From SG-bin7 sp964498095 (GTDB lineage: Bacteria; Bdellovibrionota; Bdellovibrionia; Bdellovibrionales; SG-bin7): a stretch of DNA of 64,000 nucleotides. Below the pieces are notes generated by a model. The model was given only the letters and a program-made list of their open reading frames with translations. It was not told the origin of the DNA and made no database searches. The stretch spans positions 1 to 64,000 of the forward strand of contig CAZCFY010000009.1 in assembly GCA_964498095.1 (NCBI GenBank), in the 5' to 3' direction. The stretch's first letter is position 1. Every line of letters starts with the position of its first letter. Positions 32,671-41,587 of this stretch are shown here, piece by piece. The position numbers and the translations under genes are program-made.

Positions 32671-33961
32671 AGAAAAGCTTCCCGCAAATATCTGCTTTTT
32701 TTGATTTACCGGAAATTTTGTATTTTTTGGCTTTCGCAATAAAGTCTTCCCGCAAATCAATATCATCAATTCTATTGACAGCCGCTAACAATTGATTGGC
32801 CTCTTCAGGGTGCTGATTCCACACCTCTTTTGAAGTATGAAGAATCAACGCTTCTAAAGCTCCAGGCATACTAAGCTCGATCGCTCGCTCTATAAAGGCC
32901 TTAAAGTTAAACGACGGGTATTCATTCCAGGATTTACCAAAAGCTACAGCAAACCCTTTCACATCATCATAATTTAACTTCCGCAGAGCCTGAAGGAATA
33001 GTTCTGGGTAAGCCTCCCACACGAGCTCAGTGTTAAGTCGGCGGTGCTGAAGGCAGAGTTCCAAAAAGTGTTTATAGGCTTGCCGTAACGACTCTGACGG
33101 CGACAGCGCCCACAAGGGACTCAAAAATTCATTGATAGTTAATTCAATACCCACTCGGCCCGTGAAGCGTGCCTGACCCGGACTCTTAAAATTTTCAAAA
33201 ATGATGTTTACAAACTCATTTTGCAATCCCACCTGATCCGACCACCCAGGTTTTGTGAGCGTGTGTTTTGCCAAAAGATAAATTACTTCGGTATCCTTTT
33301 TAGCTATGAGGAATTGCACTAGCCGGTAAATCGGATTCACTTCCCATAGCGCGAGTTCTTGAGCGGCTAAATTTCCACTGGATCGCGCGGGCGAAGAGTA
33401 AGTTAAATTTCCTACCTTACCAAGCTCAATACAAAGAGCCTCAAAATATCTAACGTCATATCGAAGCTCCGCTGAAATCGCCAATAGGGTATCCCACTCC
33501 CCGCTCTTTACGGCACGAGGAACTTCCCTCTCAGGGTTCCTGATGAGCTTCGCCCATTTTGGATTTTTGCTCATAACTTCTTCAAAATTGCTGTCCAAGT
33601 CATAGGATTGCGGTGTCGGCGGCGATCCGGGTTTGGCGAAATTTTCGGCTTTTGGGCGTCCGAATTTGTCATAAGTCTGTCGTTTTTCAGAGTCACCGAG
33701 AATTTCGTAGGCATCAGCAGCCTCTTTGAATTTTTGTTCCGCCTCTTTATTGCCAGGATTGAAATCAGGATGAAATTTCATCGCTTCTCTTCGATAAGAT
33801 TTCTGGATTTCTTCCTGACTTGCGGTTCTCGAAACTCCAAGAACTTGATATAAATCCTTGTAACCGGCCGCGCCGATGGTGGCCCAAATAGGCTGACAGG
33901 TGAAAAATATATAGACAAAGACAAAGCTCGTTAAATGTATAAACCGAAGAATACTTACCAT
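32669..33961 (-). CDS. Exported or membrane-anchored J-domain protein
   Basis: A 430-residue protein with a J domain (about residues 33-95). Its helix-loop contains the HPD motif (AMKFHPDFNPGNKEAEQKFK) and is preceded by KDLYQVLGVSRTASQEEI. Upstream of it lies a hydrophobic segment of about 20 residues ending in a signal-peptidase-like WA-T site (SFVFVYIFFTCQPIWA). The remaining 300 residues are helical with no recognised domain; no Cys-rich or substrate-binding domains of DnaJ are present. The start is ATG 33961; a TTG frame extends to 34018. J proteins normally act with cytosolic DnaK, so an exported one is odd. Confidence 0.82.
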   Translation of the reverse strand: MVSILRFIHLTSFVFVYIFFTCQPIWATIGAAGYKDLYQVLGVSRTASQEEIQKSYRREAMKFHPDFNPGNKEAEQKFKEAADAYEILGDSEKRQTYDKFGRPKAENFAKPGSPPTPQSYDLDSNFEEVMSKNPKWAKLIRNPEREVPRAVKSGEWDTLLAISAELRYDVRYFEALCIELGKVGNLTYSSPARSSGNLAAQELALWEVNPIYRLVQFLIAKKDTEVIYLLAKHTLTKPGWSDQVGLQNEFVNIIFENFKSPGQARFTGRVGIELTINEFLSPLWALSPSESLRQAYKHFLELCLQHRRLNTELVWEAYPELFLQALRKLNYDDVKGFAVAFGKSWNEYPSFNFKAFIERAIELSMPGALEALILHTSKEVWNQHPEEANQLLAAVNRIDDIDLREDFIAKAKKYKISGKSKKADICGKLF

Positions 33962-34160
33962 GAATTCGGATTTTTCAAATAATGTGCCAAAATGAGACCA
34001 CCACTCCTTCGCTGCCAAAATGACGAATTTTTTTCTTCACGAACTGATACAATTTATTTGGAACAAGTACAGCCTAAAGTATTGCGGCTAGGCAAGCCTG
34101 ACAGCATCCTGCCAAATCCGTTCGGGGCGCTCCATTGATTCCGGCGGACCGATAAAACTA

Positions 34161-34193
34161 GCTAACCTTTACATGTCCATTCTGAAGGTTAGC
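34161..34193. promoter_or_regulatory. 9-bp perfect inverted repeat upstream of a lipoprotein gene
   Basis: GCTAACCTT (34161-34169) and AAGGTTAGC (34185-34193) flank a 15-base spacer, about 106 bp before the next start codon. It could be an operator or an RNA hairpin. No T-run follows. The AT-rich stretch at 34264-34286 just before the gene contains a TATAAT. Confidence 0.45.
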
Positions 34194-34298
34194 GATGGAA
34201 TCGTAAATCTAAGCTGATTATCAAAAAGTTCGACAATTTTGAGAACTCAGAAAATCTTCCGCCTTTAATTTATAATTATAATATTAAAGGGGGATTCC

Positions 34299-35159
34299 AT
34301 GGCGAACTACCGTCTCTCACTAGGAATATTAGTTATAGCACTGAGCAACCAAAGCTGTAGCGTTTTGGATTTCGACTCGCAAAACGGCACCTATAAAATG
34401 GGATTTCGCAATCCGTTTCAACACATCACGGGCGATGACGGGCTCCCCTGCAGCCTCTACGATATTTCTTTAATTGACTCCTTTGAACGGGCAAATGTTG
34501 ACGGCAGCGATTCTGGAAACAAATTTGGTTTTAGAAAATTGGTCGACGATATGGGCCGTTACGTCGGCTCCTCTGGCGACAGAATCAACGTTAAAACCTA
34601 TACTCAAACAGAGATGGGCCCCACGCAATCCGGTGAAAGGGCACTTTATTTTTATGGCCGCCCCGGCTCGTCGGTGCATAACGTTTATCTCATTTCGGAA
34701 CCTATTCCTTTAGACGGAGCCACCGATTTTGGACTCGCCTTTAGTTACTTGCCGATAGATCTTGAAACTTCGGCCATGGGAACCGAGTACCTACGCCTAG
34801 AAGTCTGTGATGGCACAGCCGCCGAGTGTGGCGTCGGAGAAACCGTCGATCCGGCCGCCCTCAAAAGCGCTAAGTGGAAAACTGTCTTTGACTCCTCACA
34901 GCCGCAACAGGGATCGGGCTTAAATGGCCGCAACCACTCCCGAGCCGATTATATTCAGCAAGCGGTGGTCATTAAACGTAGCGAATTAAGAACAGATAAA
35001 GTTATCTTTCGCTTTAATATTCTTCTTGATGAAGGCTTTAATCAGTACCTAGATCAAGATCCCATTATTAGTAGCGGTATGGAAGACGGAGTCGTACTCG
35101 ATGATGTCACAGCCGCATTGGGAATATGCCAAAGAAATGACGACCCAACGCAATTCTAA
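34299..35159 (+). CDS. Secreted protein or lipoprotein of unknown function
   Basis: A 286-residue exported protein. The N-terminus has a hydrophobic stretch ending ALSNQSC, a possible atypical lipobox. The mature part has Gly/Asp-rich beta-type sequence including RALYFYGRPGSSVHNVYL, EYLRLEVCDGTAAECG and GVVLDDVTAALGIC. These resemble carbohydrate-binding-like jelly-roll folds, but I cannot assign a family. AAAGGGGG precedes the ATG. It stands alone between non-coding regions. Confidence 0.75.
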   Translation: MANYRLSLGILVIALSNQSCSVLDFDSQNGTYKMGFRNPFQHITGDDGLPCSLYDISLIDSFERANVDGSDSGNKFGFRKLVDDMGRYVGSSGDRINVKTYTQTEMGPTQSGERALYFYGRPGSSVHNVYLISEPIPLDGATDFGLAFSYLPIDLETSAMGTEYLRLEVCDGTAAECGVGETVDPAALKSAKWKTVFDSSQPQQGSGLNGRNHSRADYIQQAVVIKRSELRTDKVIFRFNILLDEGFNQYLDQDPIISSGMEDGVVLDDVTAALGICQRNDDPTQF

Positions 35160-35165
35160 AGCCCG

Positions 35166-35204
35166 CGCCATGACCTAAAATGAATCCCAAAATAGGTCAT
35201 GGCG
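35166..35204. promoter_or_regulatory. 12-bp perfect inverted repeat
   Basis: CGCCATGACCTA (35166-35177) and TAGGTCATGGCG (35193-35204) flank 15 bases, just after the stop of the upstream gene. The stem is strong but no U-tract follows. It may be a 3'-end stability hairpin, a terminator of unusual form or a protein site. Confidence 0.55.
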
Positions 35205-35369
35205 ATCTCGCGACTGAAAACTATATCTACATTCGCACCGCATCCTATTTTGTTTCTCCCGACCGATTTTTAATTAATGTCGAAATCCTTTACGAAAAAT
35301 AAAAACCAAATTTTTTAATGGAGGCAGCCTCCCCTACACCTTAAAATAATAAAAGAAGCGGAGGTTCTA

Positions 35370-36134
35370 ATGATAAACATTTTAAACAAAATTCAACTCA
35401 CCACTATGAATCTCATGTTAGTGGCAATAGCCTTAGGCCTTCTGGGTTGCACGAACGAAATTGCGCCCATTACAGCTTCAAATAACGGAGAATTAGGAAA
35501 CCCCGGCCAACAACAGCCCCCGCCAATTCCGGTTGATCCGTGGCAAAAAATGGAAAAGGAATTAACGGGCTATTCCAATGTCGGTGGCAGTAACCAAAAG
35601 CTTATCGGCGTGAACAAAGTCGAGAAAACCATAATTTTAACGATTCCTTTTTCCGACAACGTCTTCCCCGAATTGCAAGTAGAAGTCGCCCAACTGCCTG
35701 GGGCAAAGTTAGTTTCACGCTTAAACAGTGAAAATAAGACTGTCCTAGAATTCCACGTCCCCATTACCTACCTCTTAAGGGGTGCTAATTTTGGGGACCC
35801 CCAACGCTTGCCAAACGGCGACCCGCTACCCGCCATACCAGGTGGCGAATTACCCGGTTTCGAACTTAGCGTTCCTATAAAAGACGTTACTTTACACATA
35901 TATCTTGGCGCTGAGGTACTAGGCATTTATGTGGAGGTTCCGTTTGATCCCTACGTCAAACTTACCTTCCCCATCAAAACGAGTAAGGAGGACGGCAGCC
36001 AGGAGCGTACTTTAGGCTACCTAACTTCCGTACCTGTTAAGAAACCCTATCGCGGTGGCTTTTTCTTATCCTTACTATTGCCCCCCGATTTGGCCCGTGC
36101 CTTAGACGAATTATTAAATAATCCCGAAGCTTAA
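35370..36134 (+). CDS. Lipoprotein of unknown function
   Basis: A 254-residue lipoprotein with a clear lipobox (LGLLGC, Cys at about residue 27). A Pro-rich spacer (GQQQPPPIPVDP) is followed by a beta-rich domain (LIGVNKVEKTIILTIPF, VTLHIYLGAEVLGIYVEVPF, PYVKLTFPIKTS). No family recognised. GGAGG precedes the start. It lies about 210 bp after the previous envelope gene and has its own terminator. Confidence 0.8.
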   Translation: MINILNKIQLTTMNLMLVAIALGLLGCTNEIAPITASNNGELGNPGQQQPPPIPVDPWQKMEKELTGYSNVGGSNQKLIGVNKVEKTIILTIPFSDNVFPELQVEVAQLPGAKLVSRLNSENKTVLEFHVPITYLLRGANFGDPQRLPNGDPLPAIPGGELPGFELSVPIKDVTLHIYLGAEVLGIYVEVPFDPYVKLTFPIKTSKEDGSQERTLGYLTSVPVKKPYRGGFFLSLLLPPDLARALDELLNNPEA

Positions 36135-36172
36135 CCGTTCCCTTGACCTAACCCCTACCCTATACCCACCCA

Positions 36173-36207
36173 AGGTCTCTCTCCGCAGGAAGGAGACCTC
36201 GGGTTTT
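36173..36207 (+). terminator. Terminator after the lipoprotein gene
   Basis: AGGTCTC (36173-36179) pairs with GAGACCT (36193-36199), with an inner TCC/GGA pair, followed by CGGGTTTT. Confidence 0.65.
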
Positions 36208-36323
36208 GCTGTGCGCAATCCATTGTCGTTTGGTAAAACTTGGGCTTTACAGAGAATGTTTTTTTCAAGCATTATACCAAAATAGACAATGAGCCTTTAG
36301 GGCACGACATAGGGAGTAAGAAA

Positions 36324-36755
36324 ATGGCTAAGAAGAAAGCGAAAGCTAAAAAAGCGAAAAAAGCAAAAAAACCGGCTAAGAAAAAAGCCGTAAAAAAGGC
36401 CGTAAAGAAAGTCGCGAAAAAGGCGAAAAAGCCGGCTAAGAAAACCAAAAAAGCAGCTCCGAAAAAAGCGGCTGCAAAAAAACCCGCATCCAAAGCTAAA
36501 GCCGCCGCCGCGACAGCCGCTGCTGCCGCTCCTGCAATGACAAATCCCTATGCGGATATGGGTGAAAAACACGATGATGCTGGTTTCGGAATTGATGAGG
36601 CCGCTACGGAAGAGCTTGCGGCTGAAGGCGAAGACGAATTCGCTCCAGAGCCAGAAGACGTAGAAAGTTTCGAAGACCTCGAAGAAGCCGAAAGCTTTGA
36701 CGATGACGCTGAAGAGGAAGAAGAAGAGTCCGAAGACGACGAAGGCTACTTCTAA
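36324..36755 (+). CDS. Histone H1-like Lys/Ala-rich protein with acidic tail
   Basis: A 143-residue protein in two charge blocks. Residues about 2-70 are almost only Lys, Ala and Pro, with repeated KKAxKK and KKPAKK units like histone H1 and bacterial Hc1-type proteins. An Ala-rich hinge and a short NPYADMGEKHDD segment follow. Residues about 95-143 are nearly all Glu and Asp. The basic half probably binds DNA; the acidic tail may limit that binding. The ATG at 36324 has GGGAG upstream; an in-frame extension to 36240 lacks a ribosome site. Confidence 0.85.
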   Translation: MAKKKAKAKKAKKAKKPAKKKAVKKAVKKVAKKAKKPAKKTKKAAPKKAAAKKPASKAKAAAATAAAAAPAMTNPYADMGEKHDDAGFGIDEAATEELAAEGEDEFAPEPEDVESFEDLEEAESFDDDAEEEEEESEDDEGYF

Positions 36756-36806
36756 CTTCGCGGAAGAGGAACGACGTACTTTTCCACTTTTTCCGGGAAA
36801 ATACTT

Positions 36807-36837
36807 AAAAAAGGGCGGACTTAGGTTCGCCTTTTTT
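36807..36837 (+). terminator. Terminator after the histone-like gene
   Basis: An A-tract plus GGCG pairs with CGCC plus a T-tract around a loop of about 10 bases (ACTTAGGTT region). The shape suits termination in either direction. Confidence 0.75.
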
Positions 36838-36865
36838 ATTTTCAAAAATTTGTCAGATTACTGGA

Positions 36866-37330
36866 TCAAAACTCGATAGGATCAGAAAAAGTAAGGCTAC
36901 CGCCGCCAGAGCTTAGAATATCGCGCAGTTGGCCAATAGAAAAGGTTTCGCCACTGACATAGGGAAAAATACAAATCATTGTAAGGCGGCTTTCCATCTT
37001 AATGAATTCGATAACGTGATAATACACCGTATCGTCTCGTTGCGTATATGGGCTTCCCGAAGAATAGCTTCTAGAAGTAACACGGGAAACCTGTAGTTCG
37101 GCCGGCAAAATTCTTTCTCGCGCCGATTGGTCATGCTGAAAGAAACAACCGTGCTTGCCTTCTTTGCCAAAACCAACTTTTGTTAAACCGGTATAAGCAC
37201 GAACAATAAAACGGGGTTCGAAAAGAATTTTAGATTCTTGCGGAATGACTTCAATGGATTCGGAGTCGGCGGGGCCAGCAAAAACTTGCAGCGCCGAAAA
37301 CGAGATTAAAATTAAAAGAAATTTCCCCAT
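36866..37330 (-). CDS. Small secreted protein of unknown function
   Basis: A 154-residue protein with a signal peptide (GKFLLILISFSALQVFA, cleavage near residue 19). The mature part has two Cys (GCFFQHDQS and MICIFPYVSG) that could form a disulfide. No domain recognised. It lies about 70 bp upstream of the sigma-54 activator stop, reading the same way. Confidence 0.75.
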   Translation of the reverse strand: MGKFLLILISFSALQVFAGPADSESIEVIPQESKILFEPRFIVRAYTGLTKVGFGKEGKHGCFFQHDQSARERILPAELQVSRVTSRSYSSGSPYTQRDDTVYYHVIEFIKMESRLTMICIFPYVSGETFSIGQLRDILSSGGGSLTFSDPIEF

Positions 37331-37400
37331 AAATCCCTTGTAAGCAGAACGGGCGGAATCTCGGCCGCAGCCCTAGCGAACTGCAGCGTTGATCCTAAGA

Positions 37401-38495
37401 TTATAATTTCACAGCTTGTTTATTATGAACTGCGAATTTATCAAACTCACCGTACTCATGAAGTTTGTTATAAAGTGTTTTGATCGTGATACCTAAAGCT
37501 TGCGCGGCTTGCGTTTTGTTGCCGTCAAAGTATTTCAACGCTTTAAGAATATAACGTTTTTCTAATTCATAAAGTGTGAAACTTGGATCGTAATCATCTG
37601 TATCGATTTTTTGATCAGGATTACGGATATGCTCAGGAAGATCTCCCGGCATAATCATGTGACCGTCAGACAAAATCTGCAGGCGTTCGCAAACGTTTTG
37701 TAATTCACGAATGTTTCCCGGCCAATCGTATTTAAGCATCATCACCATAGCTTCTTCGCTCATTTGACGGCCACGGTTTAGCATAAGGCTTGCGGCATTC
37801 TTATTGAGGAAGTGCTCGATTAAAAGAACGATGTCTTCTTTACGGCGGCGTAAGGGTGGAGCGTGGATCATGATCGTGTTAACGCGATAAAAAAGATCTT
37901 CGCGGAAATTACCTTTAACAACTTCTGCATCCAACTCACGGTTTGTCGCACTGATTAAGCGGATATCAACTTTAATGGGGTCTTTGCCGCCAACGCGATA
38001 AACTTCACCTTCTTGGATGAAACGTAAAAGCTTGGCCTGCATAGCGGGAGAAAGTTCGCCGATTTCATCAAGGAACAATGTTCCGCCAGAGGCAACTTCG
38101 GCCAAACCGATTTTACGGTTGTAAGCGCCAGTGAAGGCCCCTTTTTCGTGACCGAATAATTCTGATTCTAAAAGATTTTCGCGAAGAGCGCCGCAGTTAA
38201 TAGCGACGAAGGGCTTGTTACGGCGATTTGAGCGCTCGTGAATAGCCGTAGCTACTAATTCTTTTCCTGTGCCGCTTTCTCCCAATATAAGAATAGACGC
38301 GTTTGATGGCGCCACTCTTTCGACCATGCTCATCACTTGGCGCATGACCTCAGATTTGTAAACGATCGTTTTGTCGTCTATGATTTGATTACGGGGTTTG
38401 TTGTTATTGGCAACAAGCCATTGAGGCTCTTCACCATTCAACGGTTTGTTCATCGGCCCCGGAGGAAGAAATGAAGGCTTATCTAGTCCTGACAT
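37401..38495 (-). CDS. Sigma-54-dependent activator without receiver domain
   Basis: A 364-residue bacterial enhancer-binding protein. A short N-terminal tail of about 50 residues replaces the usual receiver. The AAA+ domain is complete, with Walker A (LGESGTGKE), the sigma-54 loop ELFGHEKGAFTGA, Walker B (GTLFLDEIGEL) and the arginine-finger region. A Fis-type HTH ends the protein (NKTQAAQALGITIKTLYNKL). The ATG at 38495 follows AGGGTGG; the frame extends upstream to 38552 without a better start. Without a sensor domain it may be always active or controlled by a partner. Confidence 0.93.
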   Translation of the reverse strand: MSGLDKPSFLPPGPMNKPLNGEEPQWLVANNNKPRNQIIDDKTIVYKSEVMRQVMSMVERVAPSNASILILGESGTGKELVATAIHERSNRRNKPFVAINCGALRENLLESELFGHEKGAFTGAYNRKIGLAEVASGGTLFLDEIGELSPAMQAKLLRFIQEGEVYRVGGKDPIKVDIRLISATNRELDAEVVKGNFREDLFYRVNTIMIHAPPLRRRKEDIVLLIEHFLNKNAASLMLNRGRQMSEEAMVMMLKYDWPGNIRELQNVCERLQILSDGHMIMPGDLPEHIRNPDQKIDTDDYDPSFTLYELEKRYILKALKYFDGNKTQAAQALGITIKTLYNKLHEYGEFDKFAVHNKQAVKL

Positions 38496-38624
38496 ACGTA
38501 CCACCCTAACTAGGTTTGAGTTATTAACTTTTATACATGGCAAAACTAACACAGCGCATAATCCTTAGCAACACAAATTTGATGTAAAGCGTTATGTGCG
38601 ATCTAAAAACTTATTGGCGCGTAA

Positions 38625-39491
38625 ATGGCAAAATCTACAATTCATGGCCTGATTGATAACTACCTGAAACATTTGAGTTTAATACAAACTATTTCGCGCC
38701 ATACGTGTAAGGCTTACAGGGTCGATTTGCACCAGGCGTTTTTAGAAAAAAATTCACAAGCAAGTTTCTCGGTTACGGAAGACGAAATCTTAAAAAGGAT
38801 CCGCACCCAACAGAATAAATGGGGGAAACTCTCTCTTGCTTCGCGCAACCGTAAGGCTTCTACGCTAAAATCTTTCTTACACTGGCTCCACAGTGAGGGA
38901 CATCTTAAGAAAGATCTCGCTGATAAAGTGATGGCCCCAAGAGTTCCACGAAAAATTCCGCATTTTATTTCTATCGATGAAACTCTTTCACTTTTGAAAG
39001 CCGCTTCTCAGACCAAGAAAAAGAAAAGCCATAAGTTTTTGCTGTTAGGTCTGCTTTATGGCGGCGGCCTTAGGATTTCGGAAGCCTGCAATATCGCGCG
39101 CAGTGAAATCGACTTTCACCGCAAAGTCCTAATGGTAACGGGGAAAGGTAAAAAACAGCGCCTTATCACCATCCCCGATTTATTTTGGCAAGAAATAAAA
39201 AAACTGCCGAAGACAAATTATTTATTTGGGGACCGCCCTCTAAACCCGCGCATTGCTTTTCGCATGGTGCGCGAGTTAGGGCTTGAAGCCGGTTTAAGCA
39301 AACCGTTAAATCCTCACGCGCTTCGCCACAGCTTTGCCACTCACCTTTTATCAGAGGGAGTAAATCTAAGAACGCTCCAAGAGCTCTTAGGTCACAACTC
39401 ACTGCAGACAACACAAAAATACACCCACCTGTCTATCGACAAACTCACCCAAGTTATGGAAGACTACCACCCGTTAGGGCGGAAATCATGA
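38625..39491 (+). CDS. xerC: Xer-type tyrosine recombinase
   Basis: A 288-residue site-specific recombinase. The N-terminal SAM-like core-binding domain (about 5-90) is followed by the catalytic domain. Its active-site residues are visible: Arg in GGGLRISEA, Lys in TGKGKKQR, His and Arg in LNPHALRHSFATHLL, the second His in LLGHNSL and the Tyr in TTQKYTH. Length and sequence fit XerC/XerD, which resolve chromosome dimers at dif. XerC versus XerD cannot be separated with certainty, and no dif site was seen. It overlaps the next gene by 4 bp. Confidence 0.88.
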   Translation: MAKSTIHGLIDNYLKHLSLIQTISRHTCKAYRVDLHQAFLEKNSQASFSVTEDEILKRIRTQQNKWGKLSLASRNRKASTLKSFLHWLHSEGHLKKDLADKVMAPRVPRKIPHFISIDETLSLLKAASQTKKKKSHKFLLLGLLYGGGLRISEACNIARSEIDFHRKVLMVTGKGKKQRLITIPDLFWQEIKKLPKTNYLFGDRPLNPRIAFRMVRELGLEAGLSKPLNPHALRHSFATHLLSEGVNLRTLQELLGHNSLQTTQKYTHLSIDKLTQVMEDYHPLGRKS

Positions 39492-40018
39492 GGCGTAAAG
39501 GTGTTTTCTTTGATCGCGACGACACTCTCATAATAGACAAAGTCTATTTGAATGATCCGAAACTTATCGAATACATGCCCGGAGTTTTTGAAAGCCTCAA
39601 AAAACTTCGTGATAATAATTTTGATCTGTTTATTATTTCTAACCAATCCGGAATCGCCCGCGGACTTGTCACTTTGGAAAATCTCAATTTGATACACCAG
39701 AAAATGGAAGACGATTTCGCCAAGCATGGGGTCAATTTTACGGGGATCTATTATTGCCCGCATTTACCGGAGTCAAATCACCCGGACCGTAAACCTAATA
39801 TAGGCATGATTTCAAAGGGCGAGAAAGAACATAATATCAATTTAAAAGAGAGCTGGGTGGTGGGAGATAGGCTCACGGACATCGAAGCGGGCGTGCGCGC
39901 CGGATGCCGTACAATTCTTTTAAAAACAAGTTACTCCCGTCACAAAGATGCGGGGCCCGAGCCCCATTTTGAGGCGCCGGATTTGGCATCGGTCGCAAAA
40001 ATCATTATTTCAAATTAA
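39488..40018 (+). CDS. GmhB-like HAD phosphatase with reduced zinc loop
   Basis: A 176-residue HAD hydrolase of the GmhB/HisB-N group, which removes the C7 phosphate in heptose (LPS core) synthesis or acts on histidinol phosphate. The catalytic FDRDDTL, motif II SNQSG and motif IV GDRLTDIEAGVRAG are present. Family members bind zinc through a CxH and a CxC pair. Here CPH is kept, but the segment that should hold the second pair reads NHPDRKPNIGM with no Cys. Zinc binding is therefore probably lost. The start overlaps xerC. Confidence 0.85.
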   Translation: MRRKGVFFDRDDTLIIDKVYLNDPKLIEYMPGVFESLKKLRDNNFDLFIISNQSGIARGLVTLENLNLIHQKMEDDFAKHGVNFTGIYYCPHLPESNHPDRKPNIGMISKGEKEHNINLKESWVVGDRLTDIEAGVRAGCRTILLKTSYSRHKDAGPEPHFEAPDLASVAKIIISN

Positions 40019-40126
40019 GACTCTCAATGTGGTTCGTAGAACTTTGAGAAACTGGACCAAAATCTTAAGTTCCCGTACGTAAGTCCCGAAAAGTTATATG
40101 GCAATTTCCACGTTTGAGGAGGCCAT

Positions 40127-41572
40127 ATGAAGCGCACGTATGCTGTCGGGCTGTTGCTCGTTATATTTTTACCGCTTACTGCCTATGCTGAAAAAGTGAT
40201 AGGTACATTGGCCGTCGTCAAAGGTAAAATAGAGATCAAAGAAAAAGACGGAAAAGTCACACCCGCGAAAATGGGTTCCAAAGTAAAAGAGAAAGACACG
40301 ATTGTCGCCGGCAAAGATTCGCGCGCCAAACTCGTGATGATCGACCAAAACGTTTTGAATATTTCTCCAGAGTCAGAAATTAATCTTGAAACCTACAAAT
40401 TTGAACCCGAGAAAAATGACAAGAACGTGGTGATCAACGTTCTCTATGGTAAGGTTCGCAGTACGGTAAATCAAAAATACGATGGCGATCAAAATAAATT
40501 TAACGTAAAAACCCCGGCCGCCGTTGCCGGTGTTCGCGGTACTGACTTTTTGGGGGGATATAATCCCGTCAACAAAGAATCAAACTTCGTAACATTTAAA
40601 GGTTTAGTGCAAGTGGGAACACCGGGACCCGGTGGGTCGATTGCGAATGCGGTTATGGTTGCTCCTGGGCAAGCAACTTCAAGTATCGCCGGCGCGCCAC
40701 CGACACCGCCCGCTCCTGTTCCGAAAGCGGAGTTAGCTAACTTAAACAAAGATTCCACGGCCGATAAGAGTGGAAAATCAGAGCATCGCGAACCTGCCAC
40801 CGATAGTGGCGGCGCTAAAGAAGAGAAAAAAGAAGAAAAGAAAGAAGTAAAACAAGAGGCCAAAGAAGCTAAACAAGAAGTGAAAGAAGAAAAAAAGGAA
40901 GCTAAACAGGAAGCCAAAGAAGCTAAGCAAGCCGCACGAGAAGCTAAGCAAGAAACAAAACAAGAGGCTAAGCGCGAGCAACCAACGACGGCTAAAAATG
41001 ATGACGCTAAGAAAGAGGCACCAGCTGCTAAAGGTGACAGCGCTGCTGCGCCCAAGCCCTCCGCTCCTGCTCCAGCCGGATCAACTGCCGCGGCTCCTTC
41101 GCCGGGTAGTGGTGGCGAAACTACTGCAGCAGCACCGACTACTTCGGGAACTGCACCAGCCCCCGACACGGCTCCAGCCCCCGGCACGGCTCCAGCCCCC
41201 GGCACGGCTCCAGCCCCCGGCACGGCTCCAGCCCCCGGCACGGCTCCAGCACCGACCACTTCGGGTACTGCACCGGCGCCAGGAGTGGCTCCTTCGCCAG
41301 ATCCGAGGATGCCAGCGAGTGTAACAACAACGGCACCGGCGCCAATGCCAACAATGACACCATCGATTTCTCCGACTATGACAATGCCACCACCGCCGCC
41401 AATGATTGAAGTGGCAGCTCCAATACTTTCACCCATCGACATTCCAATTTTGCCGATGCTGCCACCACCGCCGCCGACACTTGATCCTAGTCTGTGCTCT
41501 TTTTGCACAGAAACCATTATCAACGGTCCGAGCCGCGTGAAAATCATTGTAAGTACTCCAACAGCTCAATAA
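40127..41572 (+). CDS. FecR-domain periplasmic protein with repeat regions
   Basis: A 481-residue exported protein with a signal peptide to about residue 21. A FecR-like domain follows (about 22-165; GKVRSTVNQKYDG, KTPAAVAGVRGTDF). Next is a highly charged Lys/Glu helix (about 230-285, KEEKKEEKKE and AKEAKQEVKEE units). Then comes a Pro/Ala-rich region with hexapeptide TAPAPG repeats (about 345-375). The last 80 residues are Pro/Met/Ile-rich and hold a CSFC pair. The long flexible rods suggest a spacer through the periplasm or cell wall. GAGGAGG precedes the ATG. The next gene is a TPR/barrel protein, and FecR and TPR domains often occur in partner proteins. Confidence 0.88.
   Translation: MKRTYAVGLLLVIFLPLTAYAEKVIGTLAVVKGKIEIKEKDGKVTPAKMGSKVKEKDTIVAGKDSRAKLVMIDQNVLNISPESEINLETYKFEPEKNDKNVVINVLYGKVRSTVNQKYDGDQNKFNVKTPAAVAGVRGTDFLGGYNPVNKESNFVTFKGLVQVGTPGPGGSIANAVMVAPGQATSSIAGAPPTPPAPVPKAELANLNKDSTADKSGKSEHREPATDSGGAKEEKKEEKKEVKQEAKEAKQEVKEEKKEAKQEAKEAKQAAREAKQETKQEAKREQPTTAKNDDAKKEAPAAKGDSAAAPKPSAPAPAGSTAAAPSPGSGGETTAAAPTTSGTAPAPDTAPAPGTAPAPGTAPAPGTAPAPGTAPAPTTSGTAPAPGVAPSPDPRMPASVTTTAPAPMPTMTPSISPTMTMPPPPPMIEVAAPILSPIDIPILPMLPPPPPTLDPSLCSFCTETIINGPSRVKIIVSTPTAQ
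41168..41239 (+). repeat. Four perfect 18-bp tandem repeats inside the FecR gene
   Basis: The unit ACGGCTCCAGCCCCCGGC occurs four times without a mismatch, with partial copies on both sides. It encodes TAPAPG. A larger near-repeat (TTSGTAPAP) flanks the array. Identity at the DNA level means recent expansion, and copy number is likely to vary between strains. Confidence 0.95.
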
Positions 41573-41587
41573 TCCAGACGTAAAATT

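Noticed and set aside
36297..36845. 182-codon minus-strand frame opposite the histone-like gene
   Set aside because: Phe/Ser-rich low-complexity product caused by the Lys-rich codons on the other strand.
41168..41239. CRISPR-like array
   Set aside because: The repeats are directly adjacent without spacers and lie in a coding frame, so they are a protein tandem repeat.
40489..41547. 352-codon minus-strand frame opposite the FecR gene
   Set aside because: Its Gly/Ala/Ser-rich sequence is the mirror of the Pro/Ala and Lys/Glu repeats of the plus-strand gene. It has no domain and no ribosome site.
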